A stretch of DNA of 15,697 bases from contig JAKURJ010000028.1 in the NCBI GenBank assembly GCA_022452125.1, positions 1 through 15,697 of the forward strand, in the 5' to 3' direction. The translations under genes were made by a program, and so were the position numbers. The notes beneath the pieces are model-generated. The model had not been told where the DNA came from, searched no databases, and saw only the letters and a program-made list of their open reading frames with translations. Below are positions 7,583 through 13,607 of the stretch, piece after piece (the first letter of the stretch is position 1; every line of letters begins with the position of its first letter). The DNA is from Candidatus Poseidoniaceae archaeon (GTDB lineage Archaea > Thermoplasmatota > Poseidoniia > Poseidoniales > Poseidoniaceae).

Positions 7583-9055
7583 TTATTGGCTAAAGTGCTT
7601 GATTGCATCACGAGTGATGTCGATTACAAGATCGACTTCTTCGCTTGTAATGTTGAAGTGAGGTGTGTACCTTAGAGCGTTAATTCCTCCGTGGATTACT
7701 CCAAGACCTTTCTTTCTGCACCAGACTTCGACATCATCAAATCCAACGACTTTCATCTTTTCAGGGTCTAGTTCTGCAGACAAAAGCAACCCAGTGCCTT
7801 GAACTTGGGTGATTGTACCCGGCAATTCTTCTGCCAAAGCCTTCAGCTTGTCAACGAACTCACGACCGCGGTCACGAATGTTCTGCCTTAACTCGGGAGT
7901 GATTCTCTCAAGAACCGCAACAGCGGTCTCCAACGCTCTTGGATTGGTTGTCATGGTGTTACCATATATTCCTACAACATACAACTCAGCAGCCCTATCG
8001 TTTAGTCCCAAGACCGATAGTGGATACTGCCCTGCGTTCAATGCCTTTGACCAAGTTTCTAGATCCGGTCCTTCCGCATCCTGGAATCCTTCATAGTCCA
8101 CAACTGATAGAGTACCCTGTCCTCTGATTCCTGCCTGAATTGAATCTACAATTAGCATAGAACCATGTTCATTTGTTAATCTCCTTGCTTCATCGTAGAA
8201 ATCTCTGTCAATGCATTGTCCAGGGTTTCCTTCACCTTGTACCGGTTCTATTGACATTGACTCGATGAAGTAGCCTTCTTCGTCGGCCTTTGCAAAGGCT
8301 GCCTGAAGCGCTTCAACGTTATTTGAAGGAACTAAGATTAGGTTATCTCTTTCTGCGAATGTCTTCAGAACCTTGTCGTATTTTCCTTTGCAGGAATGAG
8401 AAATTTGTGCAGGTCTGTCAGTTCTTCCGTGGAATGCTCTTTCAATTGCTAATAATTTGACAGGCTTACCTTCATGCTTGCCACCAGGTCCAGTCATTAT
8501 CTTCGAGTTAACATCACATATTCTCATGGCAACAGTCATCGACTCTGAACCTGAGTTCATACAGATAAATTTGGAGAATGGGCAGTTTCCTCTTGAATGC
8601 CCTAATTCTTTTTTCAGGGCAGCAGCAAGTCTAGCTTGTGAAATGGAGGGAGTCATTACATTGGCCATTACGTGATTTTTGCTCATCGCATCGATGATTT
8701 CCTCGGGCCCATGTCCGCCACCCAGCATACCATATCCGCCGTTATCGTGAACTACGGCACCGTGCGAAGTTACAATCCAAGGCCCTCTTGCTGCGACCGC
8801 AACATAGGGATTGATAGTAGCAGGAGCGTAAAAGTTGACAAAATCTTCCTGTAAATGAGACACTAGGTCATGTTCTGCCATCATTAGCAATTCACTGGTG
8901 AACTCACCTTGTCGAATACCAGCTTCCTCAATAGCTTGGACTAGAGTGTTGTCTCTTGAAGCGAAATCTAGGATTACATCGTTAGATAATCCGATAGTTT
9001 CAGCATGACCACTCGATGCGCGCATCTGCTCTAGAATAGCGATTACATCTGCCAT
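7583..9055 (-). CDS. Class III PLP-dependent aminotransferase, substrate unknown
   Basis: A 490-residue fold-type I enzyme of the class III (ornithine/GABA/acetylornithine) aminotransferases. With the ATG at 9055 as start: phosphate-binding NSGSESM at 167-173, FHGRT at 208-212, EPVQGEG at 270-276, cofactor-nitrogen aspartate D304 in VDSIQAG, and the PLP lysine K337 in WSKALN. The usual D-E-x-Q is D-S-I-Q here. An N-terminal extension of about 70 residues precedes the usual beginning, and the C-terminal GLGVIHGGINALRYTPHFNIT segment is typical. The amino donor cannot be assigned; diamine, lysine, ornithine or beta-alanine are possible. A TTG six bases earlier (9061) keeps the frame, but the ATG is preferred because a TATA-like box lies about 24 bases upstream, as in leaderless archaeal genes, and there is no Shine-Dalgarno. 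Confidence 0.85.
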   Translation of the reverse strand: MADVIAILEQMRASSGHAETIGLSNDVILDFASRDNTLVQAIEEAGIRQGEFTSELLMMAEHDLVSHLQEDFVNFYAPATINPYVAVAARGPWIVTSHGAVVHDNGGYGMLGGGHGPEEIIDAMSKNHVMANVMTPSISQARLAAALKKELGHSRGNCPFSKFICMNSGSESMTVAMRICDVNSKIMTGPGGKHEGKPVKLLAIERAFHGRTDRPAQISHSCKGKYDKVLKTFAERDNLILVPSNNVEALQAAFAKADEEGYFIESMSIEPVQGEGNPGQCIDRDFYDEARRLTNEHGSMLIVDSIQAGIRGQGTLSVVDYEGFQDAEGPDLETWSKALNAGQYPLSVLGLNDRAAELYVVGIYGNTMTTNPRALETAVAVLERITPELRQNIRDRGREFVDKLKALAEELPGTITQVQGTGLLLSAELDPEKMKVVGFDDVEVWCRKKGLGVIHGGINALRYTPHFNITSEEVDLVIDITRDAIKHFSQ

Positions 9056-9074
9056 GAACAAAAGGCGTTACAGG

Positions 9075-9083
9075 CGTATATTC
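9075..9083 (-). promoter_or_regulatory. TATA-like box for leaderless aminotransferase transcript
   Basis: GAATATACG on the minus strand is centred about 24 bases upstream of the ATG at 9055. This is the distance expected if transcription starts at or next to the start codon. No Shine-Dalgarno lies in between. Confidence 0.5.
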
Positions 9084-9126
9084 AACATTGTCCTTTATTG
9101 GTGTAATTTTACGCTCCTGCAGGCGA

Positions 9127-9137
9127 TTTTATCTTAA
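9127..9137 (+). promoter_or_regulatory. TATA-like box for leaderless GIDE-domain gene
   Basis: TTTTATCTTAA is centred about 28 bases before the ATG at 9160, again the leaderless spacing. It supports 9160 as start over the in-frame TTG at 9088, whose first 24 codons would run straight through this promoter. With the minus-strand box at 9075-9083 it forms a compact back-to-back promoter pair within a 104-base gap. Confidence 0.5.
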
Positions 9138-9159
9138 TCCGAAGAAGTTTGGTCGCATC

Positions 9160-10875
9160 ATGGCAGAGGGCAAGCAGCCTATTGACCACACCTCTCTGCA
9201 GCACGGGTTTTTCCAATTTACTTTCCCACATACTTGGAAGGGAATAGTCCCGTGGGTTATTGCAGCAATATTGTTCCTTGGAGCAGGAGCATTTCTTCTA
9301 GTAAGCTTTGATATCCCAGATGTACCTCCTGTAGAAGATAGTCAGTACGTCGATTCTTTGGATGATATCGATGGTGAAGATACAGTGACTCTAGGCGCTG
9401 GTTGGCAGAATTCTGGCGATGAGGCTACATTTGCCGTAATCGATGTGGTAATCCAAGAAGGAACATTAGTTCATGGATATTGGACACTTGATTCAGACGG
9501 TGAGAATTGTACAGACCATGTTGATGTTTATGATGACGTCATTTTGACAGTAGTACCAGTTTCTGGAGGCGAATCTTTTGAGATTGCTTGGTCAGATGAA
9601 GTTAGCACTGAAGTATCGACAGACAGCCGATATTGCCCTGGTTATGCTGATTGGTATGTTGAAGCGGGTGACAAGATTGAGATGTTCATTATCGGTATCG
9701 AGGGTGAATACTCCATTCTCTCGGTTGGCGCTGAAGGCAATGTTCCAGGTGAGAGGACAGTGAGGGAGGTTGGTCTGAGTTTCGCCTTGTGGATTGTTGT
9801 CCTTGCTGCTGCTCTGATGATGGTTACTACTCCTACATCACTTTCAGATGATATCAAGAATCTGAAAACAAGATGGGGTAACAAGCCGTTCGTGCATGGT
9901 TCTCCGGGTAATTTGAATGATGCCAAAGGACCGATTAGAGAAGTAGACGAGCACGATTGGGTCTTACCTCCGCCCGGGTATGAAACGTGGCCCGAAAACC
10001 CGTATGCGCCTAATGATGAAAGTTCACTAATCGAAGAACATCCAGATGTTATTGGCACTCCAACTCCAGCTACTTTCACTTTGTACTCAATAAATGGTAT
10101 AATTTTCATAACTGCAGCATTATGGCTAGCTGCCGATTTGACAGCAAGACACAGCGATGTAACGCGACAAATAATTGGTTTCTGGTTACGCATTGGTATC
10201 GTTTTGTTCTCTATACTTTGGTCGATTTTTGCATTCCGAAAATGGAAATTGATGCACAATATAATCGATACTCCTTCAAGCAGAGTCAGAAGTGTTGCAG
10301 CAGGGCCTGCTGAATTGGTTGGCCAAGTTAGGCCTGGGCCTCAAGGAACTATGTCAGTGAAAGTTGGCGGTAGCGCATCTAGGAAAGTCGAGGGCGTGGT
10401 CAACTACAGATGGAAAGAAGAGGAACATGTTTGTACAAAGGATTCTGATGGGAATGAATCGTGCAGTTGGCAAACCAGAAGAACCGATTCAGGGGGGACA
10501 GAATTCATACTTCACGATGGAACTGGTGGAATACTTGTTGACCCTAATTCTTGGGACAAAGTCGAGATGGGAGGCCGACTATATCGTTGGGAGAGTAGTA
10601 GTTGGAGATGGACTGTTTGGGTATTAGCCGCTGGTGACCCGGTGTACTGTCTCGGCAGAGTGGAAACTAGAGCACACGATGAGCGAGAAGAAGGAATTGA
10701 CACTACAATTCCTAACTCATTGCTTGTTGTCCGGGGTAACAAAGACATTGGAATGCAAGTGCACCTTCACAGAGGAACCGAGTTGTCATTAATCTCTGGC
10801 TTGCGCTCCACTACTGAAGCAATCGTTGTGCCGATAGTCATGCTGATATTCAGCGCTTTACCGTTCATCTGGTGA
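9160..10875 (+). CDS. Multi-pass membrane protein with C-terminal GIDE (MULAN-like) domain
   Basis: A 571-residue protein with five predicted membrane helices at about 28-50, 205-224, 307-326, 338-359 and 553-570. Residues 51-204 form a beta-rich, acidic, probably extracellular domain with two cysteines (C117, C159) placed for a disulfide. Residues 225-305 form a proline-rich, probably cytoplasmic segment. Residues about 366-520 match the GIDE domain known from the eukaryotic mitochondrial ligase MULAN and from prokaryotic membrane proteins: IIDTPSSRVRSVAAGPAELVG, then VVNYRWKEEE, FILHDGTGGILVDP, and the WVLAAGDPVYCLGRV segment. No RING finger is present, so a ubiquitin-ligase role is not supported; the prokaryotic GIDE function is unknown to me. 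The start at 9160 is chosen from TATA spacing. The gene ends flush against the convergent dnaK. Expression appears independent of its neighbours. Confidence 0.75.
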   Translation: MAEGKQPIDHTSLQHGFFQFTFPHTWKGIVPWVIAAILFLGAGAFLLVSFDIPDVPPVEDSQYVDSLDDIDGEDTVTLGAGWQNSGDEATFAVIDVVIQEGTLVHGYWTLDSDGENCTDHVDVYDDVILTVVPVSGGESFEIAWSDEVSTEVSTDSRYCPGYADWYVEAGDKIEMFIIGIEGEYSILSVGAEGNVPGERTVREVGLSFALWIVVLAAALMMVTTPTSLSDDIKNLKTRWGNKPFVHGSPGNLNDAKGPIREVDEHDWVLPPPGYETWPENPYAPNDESSLIEEHPDVIGTPTPATFTLYSINGIIFITAALWLAADLTARHSDVTRQIIGFWLRIGIVLFSILWSIFAFRKWKLMHNIIDTPSSRVRSVAAGPAELVGQVRPGPQGTMSVKVGGSASRKVEGVVNYRWKEEEHVCTKDSDGNESCSWQTRRTDSGGTEFILHDGTGGILVDPNSWDKVEMGGRLYRWESSSWRWTVWVLAAGDPVYCLGRVETRAHDEREEGIDTTIPNSLLVVRGNKDIGMQVHLHRGTELSLISGLRSTTEAIVVPIVMLIFSALPFIW

Positions 10876-12762
10876 TCAGTCTTCGTCTTCTTCGACTACT
10901 TCGAAGTCAGCATCTACCACACCGTCATCCGATGTATCAGCACCAGCCTCTTCCTGCTCAGCCATTTCAGCCGCAGCAGCCTCATACAGTTTAGCGGAGA
11001 TTGCGTGCATACCTTCCTCGATTTCTTTGACCTTAGCTTGTACAGCAGCCTCATCGATTTCATCAAGTTCCTTAGCAGCACCTTCTTCATTCTGTAGAAG
11101 AGCCTCGAGTTCGTCAACCTTGGAAAGAACTGGTTCCTTGTCCTCATCACTGAGTTTCTCGCCAGCCTCGTCGATTGTTCTGCGAGTTTGGTAAACGATT
11201 TGGTCAGCCATGTTTCTCATTTCGACTTGAGCCTTCAAGCGCTTGTCAGCCTCAGCGAATTCTTCAGCCTCAGCAATCTTTGCTTGAATTTCATCTTCTG
11301 ATAGAGAAGTGTCTGATTCAATCTTGATAGATTGCTCTTTTCCAGTACCCTTGTCCTTAGCAGACACGTTGACGATACCGTTTGCATCGATGTCGAACGT
11401 GACTTCAATCTGAGGCACGCCCCGAGGCGCAGGTGGTATACCCATCAAGTGGAATTGTCCTAGACTTACATTATCCTTAGCGAATTCTCTCTCACCTTGC
11501 AGTACGTGGATTTCTACCGCAGGCTGGTTGTCGCTTGCGGTTGAGAACACTTCTGAGCGGCGACTTGGGATAGTCGTGTTTCGCTCAATCATTGTTGTAG
11601 TAACTCCGCCAAGTGTTTCGATACCCAAGGTTAGAGGCGTAACGTCCAGCAATAGAATGTCAGAGACTCCTTCGTCTCCAGCGATAATACCCGCCTGTAG
11701 TGCAGCACCCATTGCAACAGCTTCATCAGGGTTAATTCCCTTGAACGGAGACTTTCCGGTTTCCTTCTCTATGGCGGTTTGAACTGCAGGAACACGAGTA
11801 GAACCGCCGACTAGAATCACTTTGTCGACTTCACCCTTTGATAGTCCAGCATCCTTCATTGCTTGCCTGGTAGGCTTCATTGTCTTCTCAACAAGTGGAG
11901 CAATCAATTCCTCGAACTTAGCACGAGATACGGTGAGGTCTAGGTGTTCTGGTTGACCATCCTTCATTGTGATGAACGGAAGGTTGACTTGAGATTGTCC
12001 GGTTCCAGACAACTCGATCTTCGCTTTTTCTGCGCCTTCCTTTAGTCTGCTCATCGCTTGAACATCTTTTGCTAGGTCAATGCCTGAGGATTTCTTGTAC
12101 TCAGCAACCAAGTAGTCGATTAGCACCTCATCGAAATCATCGCCACCTAGTTTGTTGTTTCCTGCAGTGGCCTTTACTTCGATTTGAGGCTGGCCATCAA
12201 CATCGTAAATCTCGAGAACTGATACATCGAAAGTACCTCCTCCGAGGTCGTAAACAAGGATGGTTTGGTCTTCTTCTTTGTCTACACCATATGCCAGAGC
12301 AGCGGCAGTTGGCTCGTTGATGATTCTCAAAGCCTCAAGCCCAGCAATGCGTCCAGCATCCTTAGTTGCCTTTCTTTGAGCATCTGTGAAGTATGCAGGA
12401 CAGGTGATTACAGCCTGCTTTACTGTTGTACCAAGATACGCCTCAGCATCGGCTTTTAGTTTCTGCAAAATGAATGCAGATACCTCTTGTGGAGTGTATT
12501 CTGAATCGTCGACCTCTGTCTTCCAATCAGTACCCATGTGTCTCTTTACAGAAATCATGGTTCTCTCGTGGTTGGTTACAGCTTGGCGCTTTGCGGTGAC
12601 ACCCACCATGCGCTCTCCGCCATCTTTGGCGAATGCTACAACTGATGGAGTCGTTCTTGCTCCTTCTGCGTTCGCAATAACTACTGCTTCGCCATTTTCA
12701 ATCGTTGCAACACAAGAGTTTGTTGTTCCTAAGTCTATTCCAATTACGCTGTTTTTAGCCAT
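10876..12762 (-). CDS. dnaK: Hsp70 chaperone DnaK
   Basis: A 628-residue full-length DnaK. Nucleotide-binding domain motifs: IDLGTTNS (9-16), YDLGGGTFDVS (171-181), ILVGGSTRVPAVQ (316-328). The interdomain linker and start of the substrate domain are at LLLDVTPLTLGIE (370-382), followed by the beta sandwich (about 390-505) and helical lid. The C-terminus DADFEVVEEDED is the acidic tail typical of bacterial-type DnaK. The segment after SVKRHMG (71-77) runs quickly into the EVSAFILQKLK helix and lacks the insert of roughly 25 residues found in Gram-negative DnaK. This is the Gram-positive/archaeal type, in line with ancient transfer to archaea. It is the second gene after the Hsp20-like gene (27-base gap). 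Its ribosome-binding site GGAAGTGA and start codon lie in a hairpin. No grpE or dnaJ occurs in the window. Confidence 0.97.
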   Translation of the reverse strand: MAKNSVIGIDLGTTNSCVATIENGEAVVIANAEGARTTPSVVAFAKDGGERMVGVTAKRQAVTNHERTMISVKRHMGTDWKTEVDDSEYTPQEVSAFILQKLKADAEAYLGTTVKQAVITCPAYFTDAQRKATKDAGRIAGLEALRIINEPTAAALAYGVDKEEDQTILVYDLGGGTFDVSVLEIYDVDGQPQIEVKATAGNNKLGGDDFDEVLIDYLVAEYKKSSGIDLAKDVQAMSRLKEGAEKAKIELSGTGQSQVNLPFITMKDGQPEHLDLTVSRAKFEELIAPLVEKTMKPTRQAMKDAGLSKGEVDKVILVGGSTRVPAVQTAIEKETGKSPFKGINPDEAVAMGAALQAGIIAGDEGVSDILLLDVTPLTLGIETLGGVTTTMIERNTTIPSRRSEVFSTASDNQPAVEIHVLQGEREFAKDNVSLGQFHLMGIPPAPRGVPQIEVTFDIDANGIVNVSAKDKGTGKEQSIKIESDTSLSEDEIQAKIAEAEEFAEADKRLKAQVEMRNMADQIVYQTRRTIDEAGEKLSDEDKEPVLSKVDELEALLQNEEGAAKELDEIDEAAVQAKVKEIEEGMHAISAKLYEAAAAEMAEQEEAGADTSDDGVVDADFEVVEEDED

Positions 12763-12783
12763 ATTTTCACTTCCGTAAAATAT
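12761..12783 (-). promoter_or_regulatory. Hairpin enclosing dnaK Shine-Dalgarno and start codon (candidate RNA thermometer)
   Basis: Read on the minus strand, ATATTTTAC (12783-12775), a GGAA tetraloop (12774-12771), then GTGAAAATAT (12770-12761) fold into nine base pairs with one bulged G (12768). The loop is of GNRA type closed by a C-G pair; the other pairs are all A-U. The Shine-Dalgarno GGAAGTGA spans loop and 3' arm, and the A and U of the dnaK AUG (12762-12760) are in the stem base. An AU-rich stem hiding the initiation site is what an RNA thermometer needs. Folding and function are inferred. Confidence 0.5.
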
Positions 12784-12802
12784 CCGATTTCAGAAAATCG
12801 GA
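12783..12802 (-). other. Perfect 8-bp hairpin across the Hsp20-like stop codon
   Basis: On the minus strand TCCGATTT (12802-12795) pairs perfectly with AAATCGGA (12790-12783) around a TCTG loop. The gene's TGA stop (12792-12790) spans the loop and stem edge. It lies immediately before the hairpin over the dnaK start and shares base 12783 with it, so the two would sit in tandem, possibly stacked. It could act as a processing or pausing site or steady the second hairpin. Confidence 0.5.
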
Positions 12803-13491
12803 ATTCCTCCATCATCTTCGTCATCATCGTCGTCTGCAAGGTCTACGCTTACATCGGATGAGACTGGAGCAAGATCATCTTCGATATCATCATCAATATC
12901 TTCAGATTCGGTTTCCAAAGCAGAACCTTGAGGTGTCAGCTTCAAAGTTATGTCAAGGATTCCATTGTTAATCGACCAATCGACTACATCGTCGCATTGA
13001 TGCGGTAATTCGATTTGAGCCAGAGGGGGCTCAGTTGGGTCAGAGAGAATTTCGAGCATTTCTCCACCGCTGGATAGTGCCACTTCAATTTCTTCAAAGT
13101 CTGTGCGCATTGAGAAATCGACAGTTATCGACATATTCCAACCAGAGAGATAGATATCTTCCGAAGGTAGTCTTAGAACATCATTACTTAGTTCAGATTC
13201 TTCGATATCAACTTCAACAGGAGCTGCATCTACCTTGACATCGACACCCAGGTTCGAGAGCATGTCATTAATTGGCATGCCAGATTGGAATAATTTGGAT
13301 ATGTCAGACATGTCGAAGTTGAAGTTGACATCTCCCTTTGCAAGCCTTTCCGGGTCAATCCCCATAGCCTCAAACTTGGATTGGAACTGCTTCATCATGG
13401 CTTTTAGTTGATTGATATCGACGGTCATACCCATCTTTTGAAACATTTCAGCCATCTGCTCTAGCATCTTTTCTTCCCAGTCTTCAGCCAT
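12790..13491 (-). CDS. Hsp20-like (alpha-crystallin-type) small chaperone with C-terminal I-x-I motif
   Basis: A 233-residue acidic protein. Residues 1-45 are a methionine-rich, probably amphipathic helical region. Residues about 112-186 read as an alpha-crystallin/p23-like beta sandwich: YLSGWNMSITVDF, then AQIELPHQCDDVVDWSINNGILDITLKL. The latter parallels the small heat-shock pattern LP-x-x-VD followed by x-NG-(V/I)-L-x-(V/I). A long aspartate-rich tail follows, and the protein ends in GIPIF, fitting the I-x-I motif by which small heat-shock proteins dock onto neighbouring subunits. The match is by pattern, so a divergent CS-domain co-chaperone is the alternative. The start is the ATG at 13491, because GAGGTGA (13503-13497) sits five bases upstream; the in-frame GTG at 13500 lies inside that ribosome-binding site. 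It heads the operon with dnaK and diverges from the thermosome, which strengthens a chaperone role. Confidence 0.65.
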   Translation of the reverse strand: MAEDWEEKMLEQMAEMFQKMGMTVDINQLKAMMKQFQSKFEAMGIDPERLAKGDVNFNFDMSDISKLFQSGMPINDMLSNLGVDVKVDAAPVEVDIEESELSNDVLRLPSEDIYLSGWNMSITVDFSMRTDFEEIEVALSSGGEMLEILSDPTEPPLAQIELPHQCDDVVDWSINNGILDITLKLTPQGSALETESEDIDDDIEDDLAPVSSDVSVDLADDDDDEDDGGIPIF

Positions 13492-13607
13492 CAATCTCAC
13501 CTCACTAGGTAACCATCGGTTGTATAGTCGGAGCAGTAGCCCATATATGAACTCGCCGATTCCAATCTCGCAACATGTTCAAGGCAGGTTGTTGAGTCGC
13601 AAGGTCG
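13492..13607. promoter_or_regulatory. Shared divergent promoter of the Hsp20-like/dnaK operon and the thermosome gene
   Basis: This 116-base gap drives two chaperone units. The palindrome CATATATG at 13542-13549 is the best TATA-like element and reads the same on both strands. It ends 59 bases before the thermosome ATG and 51 bases before the Hsp20-like ATG, so it could serve both directions. A second minus-strand candidate is ACTATACAA (13532-13524). The minus-strand transcript carries GAGGTGA at 13503-13497; the thermosome start has no good Shine-Dalgarno. I see no clear inverted-repeat operator other than the TATA palindrome. Confidence 0.45.

Noticed and set aside
9088..9159. 24-codon N-terminal extension of the GIDE-domain protein from a TTG
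   Set aside because: It crosses the probable TATA box, has no Shine-Dalgarno and would add a basic stretch unlike the rest; the ATG at 9160 fits leaderless spacing.
9642..10259. 205-codon open frame on the minus strand inside the GIDE-domain gene
   Set aside because: Antisense to a well-supported membrane protein; the translation has no recognisable domain, and the plus-strand reading contains clear membrane helices and GIDE motifs.
12386..12778. 130-codon open frame on the plus strand over the dnaK start
   Set aside because: Antisense to the most conserved part of DnaK; explained by codon usage of the real gene.
13492..13500. GTG start three codons upstream for the Hsp20-like protein
   Set aside because: The GTG forms part of the GAGGTGA Shine-Dalgarno that is ideally placed for the ATG at 13491.
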